A DNA stretch of 58,610 nt from an uncultured Methanobrevibacter sp. (GCF_902764455.1 NZ_CACWVY010000009.1:1-58610), one strand, 5' to 3'. Shown: positions 35,781-46,073, counted from the stretch's first letter. Numbers and translations are program-made. The notes: generated by a model not told the origin, from the letters alone.

Positions 35781-36140
35781 ACTTTTGAAAACCATTGATG
35801 TAAACAAATGGACTGAAAAAAGACACACCCCGAACAAAAATTACTCACAATATCAACAAGTTAAAATTATATACAATATGAACTCATACCCAAAAAAAAC
35901 AACAAAATACATGAAATTAATACAAATTAATGTTAAAAACAAGAAAAAACCGATTTTACTAAAAAAAACTTTTTTAGATTTTTATTTAAATTCCACAATC
36001 ATCAACATCATCTTTTCGTATAATATTATTCAATCATTCAAAGTTTTTCAGAATATGTAAAAAATATTTATCTTTTAAATTATTTTTGAAAACAAATATA
36101 TTAAATCACGACATAATATGAATTATTGTAAGGAGGTGAA

Positions 36141-38996
36141 ATGATTTTTAATCAAAAAGTGATGATTTTAGCAATAGGTGTTGTTTTTCTTTTAGCCATT
36201 TCCACGTCATGTGCGGCTGACAATACAACTGAAATTATGGAAAATCCAAATGATTTAGAGTGTGTTGAATATACCAATTCCATTTTAAAAGATTCTAAAA
36301 CATTTTCGGATTTATATACAAAGATAAATAATACCACAAGTTCTGAAATCTATCTAGATGACAATTATACATTCAACAATGATACAGATTCAGGTTTAAA
36401 AAATGGAATCTATATAAAGCGTGCAATGACCATTTACGGTAACGGTTCAACAATTGACGGCGGAGGCATTGCCCGTATCTTTCTTGTGTATGACAATATA
36501 GGTAGCGTTGTTTTTAAAGACATAGTTTTTGTCAATGGAAAGAATATATATGAAGGTGGGGCAATTAAAGGAAAAGCAACAGTAATAGATTGTATTTTTA
36601 GGAATAATCATGCAAATGACGGTGGAGCCATCTATGGTGAAACTACAGCAATAAAGTGTATATTCACAAACAATTCGGCTAATTGGGGAGCTGCAACTCA
36701 CGGGTGTACCTGTATAAACAGCAGTTTCAATGAGAATCATGCATCAGTTGGTGGCGCTTCCGCTTACGGAAAGTATATCAACTGTAGCTTTAAAGACAAT
36801 TGGGCTGAAGTTAATGGCGGTGCAGTATATGTATCAAGCAGTTCATTTGAGAACTGCAGTTTTAAAAATAATTCTGCATTTAACGGAGGTGCAATCTATG
36901 GAGCAAAAGCCATTGTTGTAAATTGTACCTTCACTTCCAACTGTGCTGAAGAATGGGGCGGTGCCATATATGGAAGTTCCACCAAAGACTGCATATTCAT
37001 CAATAATAATGCAAATGAAGGTGGAGCAATTTATGCTGATGGTAAAACATCTATTAACTGCATTTTCAAAAACAATTCTGCCACAAATGGTGGGGCAGGC
37101 TATAAAATCAATGCATCATGCTGTCAGTTTTATGCAAACTGTGCCTCTGAAAATGGTGGAGCAATCTTCGGAGGTATTGTTTTCAGTTCTAATTTTACAA
37201 ATAATCGTGCAAGAAAAGAGGGAGGAGCAGTTTATGATTCCTCTGTGGCAGATTGTTTGTTTGAATATAACTGTGCAGCCAATGGAGGTGCAATGTCTAA
37301 AATCATAGCAGTCAACTCAACATTCAACCATAATGTTGCAGATATTGGCGGGGCCGTCTCCAACGCCAAGGTTTCAACAGATTCCAAATTCACCAACAAT
37401 ACAGTCAATGATACCATCAATGTCACATTTTTTGACAGCCAAAGTTTAAGTTCATTTTCTGATTTATATGATTTAATCAGCACTAATGAATCAGTTATCT
37501 ATCTGAATAAAAGTTACAATTACTATTTCATAACAGATGCCCGTTTTAAAGATGGAATTGCCATAGACCATAATTTAACTATTTACGGCAACGGATTTAC
37601 TTTGGACGGCGAAAATTCTGTCCGTATTTTTAAGGTTCTATCAAGTAATGTTGTATTCAGAGACATTGTTTTTATAAATTCCAATGTATTTGGTGACGGC
37701 GGTGCAGTTTGGGGAAACACCACATCAATAAACTGCACATTCAAAAATAATCATGCAAGCTATGGTGGAGCTCTATATTCTGGCAGTGCTATAAACTGTA
37801 CTTTCACCTCAAACTATGCATCTTCAAGTGGAGGTGCTATATCCAACGGTTATGCTAAAAACTGCATCTTCACTGATAATGTGGCAGATGCCTGCGGCGG
37901 AGCTATGAATGGAATTTCTGCTTTAAACTGTACTTTTAAAAACAATACGGCAATGTACGGTGGTGCCATTAATATAGGTTCTGCCATAAAGTGTATTTTT
38001 GAGACAAACTATGCCTCCAGCTGGGGAGGTGCCGGCTGTGAATTGTCAGCTGTCAACTGCATTTTCAAAAATAATTGTGCACCAGAGGGCGGTGCCATTG
38101 TTGATGGATTGGCAGACAGTTGTATTTTCAAAACTGATTGTGATACTCTTGTTGACACCGATGTTCTCAAACCTGACTTAAATGTTTCTGATTTCACTTC
38201 CGTTTATATTTCAGATGATAAAGTGACATTTAACCTTACAGCTAAAAGCGGATTTAAGATAACTGACAGCGATATTCAAATCAAGGTATATGAAAATGAT
38301 GTTTTAATTCTATCAGAGCATATCTTGAGCGGTGATCACTGGATGTCTAGATTGGATGCAGGGTCATATTTTGCAGTCATTAATGCAACAGAATTTGATG
38401 TCACATCCAATATTACTTTAAAGATTAATAAACTCTCAACAAAAATCACCGCTTCAGGGCTGACAACAGTTTATAATGGAGGAAAATATCTTTATATGAC
38501 CTTAAAAGATGAATTTTCAACTCCGATTAAGGGTGCAAAAATATCAGTTAAAATCAAAAGTACAAAAACAGTAACAACAGATAAAAACGGGAATGCCAAA
38601 CTGACAACAAATGTTTTGGCTCCAAAAACATCATACACTGCAATAATCACATTTGCAGGAGATACAAATCATATCAAATCAACAAAATCTGTTAAAATCA
38701 CTGTTAAAAAGGCAACTCCAAAACTGACTGCAAAGACAAAGTCATTTAAAAGAACCATTAAAACCAAAAAATATCAGGTAATTTTAAAAACCAACAAAAA
38801 CAAAGCAATGAAAAAAACAAAAATCATATTAAAGGTTAATGGTAAAACATACCATGCAACAACCAATAGCTATGGTAAAGCAATCTTTAAAATTACCAAG
38901 TTGACAAAAAAAGGTAAATTTACTGCAGTTATAAAATATAATGGCAGCAAATATTACAAAGAAAAAAAAATAAAAGCAAAACTAACCGTCAAGTAG
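36141..38996 (+). CDS. Adhesin-like surface protein, beta-helix plus Ig-like domains
   Basis: A 951-residue secreted protein. A signal peptide (MILAIGVVFLLAISTSCAA) is followed by two homologous beta-helix blocks, about residues 50-430 and 435-690. Each starts with a SDLYxxI...IYGNG(S/F)T(I/L)DG lead and continues with GGAIYG/NCTFxxNxA turns, as in polymorphic outer-membrane and pectate-lyase-like folds. The last 230 residues hold two Ig-like domains ending in KAKLTVK. AAGGAGGTGAA immediately before the ATG is a near-perfect ribosome site. Such proteins are thought to coat pseudomurein-walled methanogens and to mediate contact with other microbes or the host. No transmembrane anchor is visible at the C-terminus. 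Confidence 0.88.
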   Translation: MIFNQKVMILAIGVVFLLAISTSCAADNTTEIMENPNDLECVEYTNSILKDSKTFSDLYTKINNTTSSEIYLDDNYTFNNDTDSGLKNGIYIKRAMTIYGNGSTIDGGGIARIFLVYDNIGSVVFKDIVFVNGKNIYEGGAIKGKATVIDCIFRNNHANDGGAIYGETTAIKCIFTNNSANWGAATHGCTCINSSFNENHASVGGASAYGKYINCSFKDNWAEVNGGAVYVSSSSFENCSFKNNSAFNGGAIYGAKAIVVNCTFTSNCAEEWGGAIYGSSTKDCIFINNNANEGGAIYADGKTSINCIFKNNSATNGGAGYKINASCCQFYANCASENGGAIFGGIVFSSNFTNNRARKEGGAVYDSSVADCLFEYNCAANGGAMSKIIAVNSTFNHNVADIGGAVSNAKVSTDSKFTNNTVNDTINVTFFDSQSLSSFSDLYDLISTNESVIYLNKSYNYYFITDARFKDGIAIDHNLTIYGNGFTLDGENSVRIFKVLSSNVVFRDIVFINSNVFGDGGAVWGNTTSINCTFKNNHASYGGALYSGSAINCTFTSNYASSSGGAISNGYAKNCIFTDNVADACGGAMNGISALNCTFKNNTAMYGGAINIGSAIKCIFETNYASSWGGAGCELSAVNCIFKNNCAPEGGAIVDGLADSCIFKTDCDTLVDTDVLKPDLNVSDFTSVYISDDKVTFNLTAKSGFKITDSDIQIKVYENDVLILSEHILSGDHWMSRLDAGSYFAVINATEFDVTSNITLKINKLSTKITASGLTTVYNGGKYLYMTLKDEFSTPIKGAKISVKIKSTKTVTTDKNGNAKLTTNVLAPKTSYTAIITFAGDTNHIKSTKSVKITVKKATPKLTAKTKSFKRTIKTKKYQVILKTNKNKAMKKTKIILKVNGKTYHATTNSYGKAIFKITKLTKKGKFTAVIKYNGSKYYKEKKIKAKLTVK

Positions 38997-39013
38997 ATGT
39001 ATTAACATCTACT
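38992..39013 (+). terminator. Terminator of the first adhesin gene
   Basis: AGTAGATGT and ACATCTACT form nine perfect pairs around ATTA, overlapping the TAG stop (38994-38996). GATTTTTTCTTTT follows. Confidence 0.8.
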
Positions 39014-39532
39014 GATTTTTTCTTTTAATAGCATGAGGCATTATGTAACATGCCTACCAGTGATTATCTCAGTTTAAAATTGTACTTTTATTAAATTGAT
39101 TTATTGATAAATTATTTTTATATAGAAATTAAAAACATGTTGAATCATTTATCAACATTTTTACTAAACTGTATCTTCAATCTATTGCCCAGGAATTAAT
39201 GTTGCCCCAAAAATAACAATTTCATATTAATTGCATAACCCTAATAAAAATTTAGGAACTTTAAAAGCCAATTTTCCCAATGACTTTCGTTATCAGTTAC
39301 TGTTTAAATTAATTTTCAAAGATAAATACTTGATTTAAGGTAAAGACTATTTTAATTAAGTTAGATTATAAAATCAACATAGTTTTTAAAATAATCCTAT
39401 TTTTTGAATATCTTTTAATTAATATCTTTTTTAATTATATGAAAATTAAGTAATTTATAATAAATAGGGCAAAATTTTAATAATACAATATTGATATAAT
39501 AATATAAAACTATTATAAAGGAGGTGAAAAAT
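39014..39532. other. Spacer with hairpins before the histone gene
   Basis: Holds AGGCAT/ATGCCT (39036-39041/39050-39055) and a terminator-like hairpin ATGTTGA/TCAACAT (39137-39143/39152-39158) flanked by A5 and T5. This could mark a short transcript between the adhesin and the histone. A long AT-rich stretch with the histone promoter follows. No coding frame seen. Confidence 0.4.
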
Positions 39533-39862
39533 ATGGCAATTCCTAAGGCTCCTGTAAAAAGAATCATCCAAGAAGCTGGCGCTGAAAGAGTAAGTGCTGA
39601 TGCAGTAGATGCATTAGTTGAATACTTAGAAGATTACGCAGAAGATGTCTCTAAAAAAGCAGTTACCTATTCAAAATATGCAAAAAGAAAAACTGTAAAA
39701 GCAGAAGATATTGCTTTGGCTATTGATAGTTCAAAAACTTCTGAATCTCCTAATGAGAATAAACACAATATCTTAGACGTAATCAAAAATGTATTTGATG
39801 CTGCAAAAGAAGGACAAGGTATTGAAGAAATCATCAAATCATTTAAGAAATTGGAAAAATGA
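39533..39862 (+). CDS. Archaeal histone with a C-terminal extension
   Basis: DNA-wrapping protein of 109 residues. The first 67 or so form a complete histone fold (APVKRIIQEAGAERVSADAV, then AKRKTVKAEDIALAID), close to HMf-type histones. A 40-residue tail follows: a polar linker (SSKTSESPNENKH) and an amphipathic helix (ILDVIKNVFDAAKEG, EEIIKSFKKLEK). I start at ATG 39533, since AAAGGAGGTGA ends a few bases before it. The GTG three codons upstream lies inside that ribosome site. The tail could dimerise or cap the polymer, which is inference. A strong terminator follows. Confidence 0.95.
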   Translation: MAIPKAPVKRIIQEAGAERVSADAVDALVEYLEDYAEDVSKKAVTYSKYAKRKTVKAEDIALAIDSSKTSESPNENKHNILDVIKNVFDAAKEGQGIEEIIKSFKKLEK

Positions 39863-39904
39863 GAATAAATGAAGATTAATACAAAGATTGATATAAATCC
39901 TATT

Positions 39905-39934
39905 ATTTGCAAGTTATTCTTGCAAATTTTTTTT
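39905..39934 (+). terminator. Intrinsic terminator of the histone gene
   Basis: ATTTGCAAG and CTTGCAAAT form nine perfect pairs around TTATT and are followed by eight T residues. It is the clearest terminator in the window. Confidence 0.9.
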
Positions 39935-40103
39935 ACTTTTTTTAATAACAGATAAGAATTAACATTTATGCAGAAAAAAACATATTGTCTGATGAATTGA
40001 AATATTAGATGAATATGCTATTTTCAACCATAACCTCAAAAACCCAAGATATTTTCAAAAGAATTCGGGATCACAATGAATTTAAAAAAAAAAGAATAGA
40101 AAA

Positions 40104-40122
40104 AATAGAATATGACTCTATT
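40104..40122 (-). terminator. Terminator of the second adhesin gene
   Basis: AATAGA and TCTATT pair around a seven-base loop and overlap the stop codon. T-runs lie on both strands, so it may act in both directions. Confidence 0.6.
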
Positions 40123-43100
40123 TTTTCACAGTTATTTTAACTTTTTTAGTGGTTGGCTTGTAAAAAGTGTTTCCTTTGAATTTGATTACTGCTGTATGTT
40201 TGCCATTTATTGTTAACTTTTTAAGGTTGAAAGTCGCTTTACCTTTGCTGTTTGTTTTAGCCTTGTAAAGTTTACCTTTAACCTTTAAAGTAACATAAAC
40301 TTTCTTAATCGCCTTATTCTTGCTGTTCTTTAAGATTACTGCATATTTTTTTACTTTTTTCGCTTGTTTGAAAATTTTGTTTTTAGCGAGAACTTTTGTT
40401 TTTTCCTTATTTATTGTTATCTTTACAGTTTTTGATACAGTATTATAATTTGAATCAGCAAATTGAATGACAAGATTTTTCTTGCCTGATTTTAATGTTT
40501 TCAGGAGTTTTGCAGACAAACTAACGGTTGCAACACCTTTGGCATTGGTAGCAACTGAACCCAGATTTTTGCCATTTAATTTGAATGAAACCTTTTTACC
40601 CACAATAACATTTCCATTTGCATCTTTAAGAACAATACTGTATTTTCCACCATAGTTAATGACATAAGCCTTATTTTTAGCAGAAATCATTGCATCTTGT
40701 TTTGATACAGTGAATGTGACTGGTGAAATTAAAACACGTTCATTTCCTAAATATTTCACATAAACATTATAATTTCCGACATCCAAATTAGGAATTTCTA
40801 CAGTTGCAGTGCCGTTAGTCACATTAGCAGAATATGTTTCTCCGTTGAGTATAACAGACAGTATTCCATCATTTAATGGTACATACTTTTCATCAACAAC
40901 ATTTGAAGAAATCTTTACAATTTCTCCATAGGTAATATTGGAAACATTGAGAATTAATTGTGCAGGATCAACATTAATTAATGTGAGAGTTGGATTATCT
41001 TTTACTGACACAATATCTGTTCCATTAATTGTAACATTAATTAAATTACCTTTAAATGTAATGTTATATGGAGTTTGCATATAGTTTACTCCTCCACCAT
41101 GTTCAGCAGTGTTGTTAATGAAATCGCAGATGAACACGGAATTGCTTGACACATCACTAAAGGTTATCGCACCACCATTACCATTCCATATATTACCCGG
41201 ATTTCCACCTAAAGCAGAGTTATTAATGAAACAGCCAGTGAAATTATTGTTATTTGTAGTGTTGTGGAAAACGATTGCTCCACCAGAAGAATTAGCTACA
41301 TTAGACCTGAAATCACAATCAAATCTGTTATTGTTTGCTTTATTGTAAAAGAAAATTCCTGCACCATAAACTGCAAAGTTATTTCTGAAAATACTTTCAA
41401 ACTGATTGTTTTCAGCAACATTACGGAAAAATATCGCTCCACCACTGGCAGCTTTTGCCCTATTATTATTAAACTCAGCAGAAATTACATTATCACAAGA
41501 TTTAGTTTGGAAACATATAGCTCCACCAATTCTTTCAGCCACATTACCTTCAAAATATCCTCCAATTATGTTATTATCAGTTTCACCATTAAAGAATATT
41601 GCTCCACCTTGATATGCACTATTATTAATGAAAGTGGAATTGATTCTGCAATTAGAAACGGAATTATTAATATAAATCGCACCACCTTGTTGGGCAGCGA
41701 AATTATTATTGAATTTACCATTAAAGACCACATTATCTAAACTTTTCATGAAATCGATTCCACCACCATATTTAGCATAATTGCTAATGAAATCACCATC
41801 AAATGTAATATTATGTGGAGTTTGCCTGTAATTTACTGCACCACCATGTTCAGAAGCAGCATTATCAATGAAATCACAAGTAAATAAACAATTGCTTGAC
41901 ACATCCCTAAAGGTTATAGCACCACCATTACCATTTAAATCACCTGATCTTTCTCCTAAAGCAACATTATTAACAAAAGAACCAGTGAAATTATTGTTAT
42001 CAGTAGTATTAACAAAAACAATAGCACCACCAGTAGAATTAGCTATATTGAAGCTAAAATTACTATTGAATCTGTTATTATTTGTTTTATTGTAGAAAAA
42101 GATTGCTCCACCATAAACCGCATAGTTATCTCTGAAAATACCATTAAATTCATTACCTTCAGCAGTATTACGGAAAAATATCGCTCCACCACTGGCAGCA
42201 TTTGCCCTATTATTATTAAACTCAGCAGAAATTACATTATCACAAGATTTGGCCTGGAAACATATAGCTCCACCAATTCTTTCAGCCACATTACCTTCAA
42301 AATACCCATCAATTATGTTGCTATCAGTTTCACCGTTGAAGAATATTGCTCCACCCTGATATGCACTATTATTAATGAAAGAGGAATTGATTCTACAATT
42401 AGAAACAGGACTTCCGACAAATATTGCTCCACCACGCTGGGAAGCATTGTTATTATAAAATTCAGAATTTATTACATTCAAATTACCGAAAGCAAAAATT
42501 GCTCCACCGGATTCTGCACGATTATTTTTAAATGAGACATTTTCAACAGTTCCATTTTTACAAGCTATTGCCCCACCATACATAGCGGAATTTTCATTGA
42601 ATTCACCATTAAAGACTACATTTTCAAAGTTTTCAAAGAAATTAACCCCACCACCATATTTAGCAGCATTATTAATGAAATTACTGTTAAAGGTTATATT
42701 ATATGGAGTTTTCCTGTAATTTACTCCTCCACCATATAGAAGGGCAGTATTATTAACAAAATCACAATTGAATATGCTATTGGATGAAGTATCTTTAAAG
42801 GTTATAGCTCCCCCATTACCATTTAAAACATCAATTTCTCCTAAAGCGGCGTTGTTAGCGAAATAACCTGTGAAATTGTTGTTATTTGAAGTATTGAAGA
42901 AAAACATTGCTCCACCACAGGACTCAGCTATATTAAATCTGAAATCACTGATGAATCTATTGTTGTTTGCTTTATTATAAAAAAAGATTCCTGCACCATA
43001 AGCACCCCTATTGTATCTAAAAGTACTTATAAATTGATTGTTTTCAGCAAGATTATAGAAAAATATTGCTCCACCACTTGCAGCTTTCGCATGATTGTGA

Positions 43101-43792
43101 TAAAATTCAGCATCAAATAAGTTGTTTGAAGATTTTCCCTTAAGAAATACTGCTCCAGCCGCCCTTTCAGCCACATTACCTTCAAAATATCCAGTTATTG
43201 TGACATCTGTGGTTTGACCGTTAAAGTATATTGCACCACCATTTTTTGCACTATTGTTTACGAATGTAGAGTTGATGTTACAATTAGAAACAGATTTATT
43301 AAAATAAATCGCACCACCAGAACCGGAAGCACTATTATTAACAAAACTACAATTATCAACCATTGCTAAAGAAGCAAAATAAGCTGCAGGACCGTTAGTT
43401 CCCTTAGCATTTATTATATTGATATTTTTAAGAGTAACGTTTGATCCTGTAAAAACAAATATCCTCACTTGACCAGAACCGTCTATGGTATGGCCTTGCC
43501 CGTCAACAACATAATTATCTTTAGAAATAGTAAATCCATCAAAATCCTTATCAAATGATGGATTAAATTTATAATCTTTATTCAGTATTAATTCATATTC
43601 AGACTGAGAAATTAACTCATTTAAATCCGTGAAATTACCCACATCGGTACTTTCAGCCGTTAAACTTTCTTCTTTGATTACGTCACAAACTTGTACTTCA
43701 AAATCAGTTTGATTGTCAGCAACTGCACTTACACAAGGCAAACTGATTAAAACAACAAGAATTAATGTGACAATTATTAGTTTTGATTTAAT
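40118..43792 (-). CDS. Adhesin-like surface protein, apparently starting at AUU
   Basis: A 1224-residue secreted protein. Residues 1-23 form a signal peptide (KSKLIIVTLILVVLI, then SLPCVSA). A long beta-helix follows, built from GGAI(Y/F)F turns every 20-25 residues. Near residue 900 come two Ig-like domains ending in KKVKITVKK. Only a TTG exists as a usual start (43741), but it cuts off the signal peptide. The frame is open to ATT 43790-43792, and AGGAGGG (43799-43805) lies exactly six bases upstream of that codon. The most likely start is therefore AUU, either used as such or a decayed AUG. Three beta-helix blocks are internal repeats. Confidence 0.85.
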   Translation of the reverse strand: MKSKLIIVTLILVVLISLPCVSAVADNQTDFEVQVCDVIKEESLTAESTDVGNFTDLNELISQSEYELILNKDYKFNPSFDKDFDGFTISKDNYVVDGQGHTIDGSGQVRIFVFTGSNVTLKNINIINAKGTNGPAAYFASLAMVDNCSFVNNSASGSGGAIYFNKSVSNCNINSTFVNNSAKNGGAIYFNGQTTDVTITGYFEGNVAERAAGAVFLKGKSSNNLFDAEFYHNHAKAASGGAIFFYNLAENNQFISTFRYNRGAYGAGIFFYNKANNNRFISDFRFNIAESCGGAMFFFNTSNNNNFTGYFANNAALGEIDVLNGNGGAITFKDTSSNSIFNCDFVNNTALLYGGGVNYRKTPYNITFNSNFINNAAKYGGGVNFFENFENVVFNGEFNENSAMYGGAIACKNGTVENVSFKNNRAESGGAIFAFGNLNVINSEFYNNNASQRGGAIFVGSPVSNCRINSSFINNSAYQGGAIFFNGETDSNIIDGYFEGNVAERIGGAICFQAKSCDNVISAEFNNNRANAASGGAIFFRNTAEGNEFNGIFRDNYAVYGGAIFFYNKTNNNRFNSNFSFNIANSTGGAIVFVNTTDNNNFTGSFVNNVALGERSGDLNGNGGAITFRDVSSNCLFTCDFIDNAASEHGGAVNYRQTPHNITFDGDFISNYAKYGGGIDFMKSLDNVVFNGKFNNNFAAQQGGAIYINNSVSNCRINSTFINNSAYQGGAIFFNGETDNNIIGGYFEGNVAERIGGAICFQTKSCDNVISAEFNNNRAKAASGGAIFFRNVAENNQFESIFRNNFAVYGAGIFFYNKANNNRFDCDFRSNVANSSGGAIVFHNTTNNNNFTGCFINNSALGGNPGNIWNGNGGAITFSDVSSNSVFICDFINNTAEHGGGVNYMQTPYNITFKGNLINVTINGTDIVSVKDNPTLTLINVDPAQLILNVSNITYGEIVKISSNVVDEKYVPLNDGILSVILNGETYSANVTNGTATVEIPNLDVGNYNVYVKYLGNERVLISPVTFTVSKQDAMISAKNKAYVINYGGKYSIVLKDANGNVIVGKKVSFKLNGKNLGSVATNAKGVATVSLSAKLLKTLKSGKKNLVIQFADSNYNTVSKTVKITINKEKTKVLAKNKIFKQAKKVKKYAVILKNSKNKAIKKVYVTLKVKGKLYKAKTNSKGKATFNLKKLTINGKHTAVIKFKGNTFYKPTTKKVKITVKK
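41380..42900 (-). repeat. Near-identical 744-bp intragenic repeats in the second adhesin
   Basis: The segment around 42140-42390 reappears 744 bp away around 41396-41646 with only scattered changes. For example, the encoded blocks GGAICFQ(A/T)KSCDNVISAEFN and GGAIFFNGETD recur. A third, more diverged copy lies around 43030-43290. Outer limits are approximate. The high identity suggests recent duplication or gene conversion. Confidence 0.75.
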
Positions 43793-44000
43793 AAATATCC
43801 CTCCTAAAATGATAATAATTTATTAATGTTTATACTTTTGTTCAAGAATATATAAAAAAATATTGATTACAATCCATCAACTACAAAATCTTTCAAGCAT
43901 AATTAATTAGAAAGTGAAGCTAGATTTTACAGAAAAATTTTCAATTTAACATAGAGTATTAAAGTTAAACTTATTTAATTAAATATTGAAATTAATTACT

Positions 44001-45032
44001 ATGAAATATATCAAACTTGGAAATTCAAAACTTAATGTCAGCAGGATATGTATGGGATGCATGGGTTTTGGCAATCCCACAACAGGAATGCATACCTGGA
44101 CACTGCCTGAAAAAGAATCAATTGAAGTAATTAAAAAAGGATTGGAGAATGGAATAACCTTTTATGATACTGCAATCGGTTATCAGAACGGCACTTCTGA
44201 ACAATACCTTGGAAAAGCAATCAACAAGTATGCTAATCGTGAGGACATTGTAATTGCAACAAAATTCCTGCCCAGAACAGAAGAGGATATTAAAAATAAT
44301 GTTTCCGGCCAGCAGCATATTCACAATCTTGTTGAAAAAAGTCTTGACAATCTTCAAATGGACTACATTGATTTATACATATATCACATGTGGGATTACA
44401 ATACCCCACTATATGACATTTTAGAAGGTTTAAATGAAGTAATTGAAGAGGGAAAAGTCAGATATATCGGCATTTCCAATTGTTTCGCTTGGCAACTTGC
44501 AAAAGCAAATGCAATGGCAGAATTAAATGATTTTAATAAATTCGTATCAATTCAGGGACATTATAATTTAATTTTCCGTGAAGAAGAACGTGAAATGGTT
44601 CCATTATGCAAAACAGACAATATTGCATTAACACCATACAGTGCACTTGCATCAGGAAGACTCTCAAGATTGCCTGGTGAGGATTCCAAAAGGATGAAAG
44701 AAGATTTTTACGCCAAATTAAAATATCATAACACAGAAACACAAGATTTGGAAATAATCAAAAGAGTAAATGAAATTTCAGCAAAATATGAAGTTTCAAT
44801 GACCGAAGTTTCACTAGCATGGCTTTTAGAAAAAGTAACTTCACCAGTTGTTGGTGCAACTAAAATGCATCATGTTGAAGGTGCAGTAAATGCAGTGGAT
44901 TTAAAATTATCCGCAGAGGACATGGATTATCTCGAAGAACCTTACACAGCCCATGATTTAGTTGGAGTAATGGCAGACAATAAGGTTTCAGCCAGCGATG
45001 ATGATAAGGTATGGCAGAAATATACAAAATAA
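44001..45032 (+). CDS. Aldo/keto reductase
   Basis: A 343-residue NADPH-dependent TIM-barrel oxidoreductase. The catalytic tetrad is visible: Asp and Tyr in FYDTAIGYQNG, Lys in IATKFLP and His in YIYHMWD. The C-terminal cofactor part shows SPVVGATKMHHVEGAVNA. I start at ATG 44001 (MKYIKLGNSKL) rather than at the TTG five codons earlier, because homologues begin with this strand. No ribosome site is visible. It belongs to a stretch with another aldo/keto reductase at 49241 that shares the GATKxHHVE motif. The physiological substrate is unknown. Confidence 0.92.
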   Translation: MKYIKLGNSKLNVSRICMGCMGFGNPTTGMHTWTLPEKESIEVIKKGLENGITFYDTAIGYQNGTSEQYLGKAINKYANREDIVIATKFLPRTEEDIKNNVSGQQHIHNLVEKSLDNLQMDYIDLYIYHMWDYNTPLYDILEGLNEVIEEGKVRYIGISNCFAWQLAKANAMAELNDFNKFVSIQGHYNLIFREEEREMVPLCKTDNIALTPYSALASGRLSRLPGEDSKRMKEDFYAKLKYHNTETQDLEIIKRVNEISAKYEVSMTEVSLAWLLEKVTSPVVGATKMHHVEGAVNAVDLKLSAEDMDYLEEPYTAHDLVGVMADNKVSASDDDKVWQKYTK

Positions 45033-45082
45033 TCGTTAATGACAGTTCAAAGGAATTATATCAGTAACAATCCTTAAAAACA

Positions 45083-46021
45083 TCATAAATATCTTCTAAA
45101 TACATATGAAAGAATTGATCCTGCAAAATTCTGCCACACAGAATATAATGCTCCAGGAACTGTTGCTTGAGACAGATTTGGAAAATGAGTCTTTGCAAGA
45201 CCCGTAGACAAACCTGAATTTTGAAATGCCAGCTCAATAGCCACAGTAACAATCTGCTTTTTATCCATTCCTGCCAAATAACCCGCAGCAAATCCAAGAA
45301 ACATCGCAACGAAATACTGCAGAATGATGACAATAATTATTATTTCTGATGAAGTTAAGATAGCCTGTTTATTGGCACCAATTACCCCTGCAACAATCAA
45401 AGAGATTACAATTGAAGATATTGCTGGCAAATAATCTTTCAATTTTTCACAGAAATCAGGAAACTTGTAATTTAATATTAATCCCAAAACAATAGGAATA
45501 ATCACAATTTGAATGATTGAAATGAACATGTCAAGGGGATTGAACTGAATTTGATTACCAATTAAAAATAATGTGATTAATGGAGTCAATATTGGTGAAA
45601 TTACAGTTGATACTGCTGTTAACGAAACTGATAAAGCCACATCTCCCTTAGCAAGAAATGTAATAACATCAGATGCAGTTCCTCCAGGAACAGTTCCAAC
45701 CAGAATGAGCCCAACAGTTAAAGCATCATTTAAAGAAAATATTTTTGCAAGAGCCAGTGCCAAAAAAGGCATTGCAAGATATTGTGCTAAAAGTCCAACT
45801 GAAATTTCTTTAGGATTTTTAAATACTCTAACAAAGTCATCTGCCTTTAAAGTAGTACCCATTGTAAAAAGAACAATACTTAAAAGAAGATTCAATATAT
45901 TTATGCCATTATAATTACTTAAAACCCATTGAAATGAGTTTGGATAAATTAAAGAAATGACAACAGCAAGTAAAATTATTATGAAAAAATATTTTTCTAT
46001 GAATTTAAAAATCCTTTTCAT
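45083..46021 (-). CDS. Bile acid:sodium symporter (BASS) family transporter
   Basis: A 312-residue membrane protein with about nine to ten helices. The family signatures are LVGTVPGGTASDVITFLAKG (around residue 110, sodium-site region) and TVAIELAFQNSGLS near the C-terminus. Despite the family name, prokaryotic members carry diverse organic acids such as pantoate or pyruvate. It is convergent with the aldo/keto reductase at 44001. It is distinct from the ACR3-like protein at 19442, which shares only the fold. Confidence 0.9.
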   Translation of the reverse strand: MKRIFKFIEKYFFIIILLAVVISLIYPNSFQWVLSNYNGINILNLLLSIVLFTMGTTLKADDFVRVFKNPKEISVGLLAQYLAMPFLALALAKIFSLNDALTVGLILVGTVPGGTASDVITFLAKGDVALSVSLTAVSTVISPILTPLITLFLIGNQIQFNPLDMFISIIQIVIIPIVLGLILNYKFPDFCEKLKDYLPAISSIVISLIVAGVIGANKQAILTSSEIIIIVIILQYFVAMFLGFAAGYLAGMDKKQIVTVAIELAFQNSGLSTGLAKTHFPNLSQATVPGALYSVWQNFAGSILSYVFRRYL

Positions 46022-46073
46022 GATTAAATATTTTATCCAAATGTATTAAAAAAATTATGGTTTAAGAGTCAGC

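Noticed and set aside
35785-36060. 91-codon plus-strand frame upstream of the first adhesin
   Set aside because: Composition is Lys/Asn/Ile-rich as expected from A-rich DNA, there is no ribosome site, and it occupies the promoter region of the adhesin gene.
39524-39532. GTG start for the histone
   Set aside because: The GTG is part of the GGAGGTGA ribosome site, and ATG 39533 fits both spacing and the histone family's N-terminus.
41264-41740. 158-codon plus-strand frame opposite the second adhesin
   Set aside because: It lies wholly within a well-supported gene and has the periodic Asn/Thr pattern of its antisense strand.
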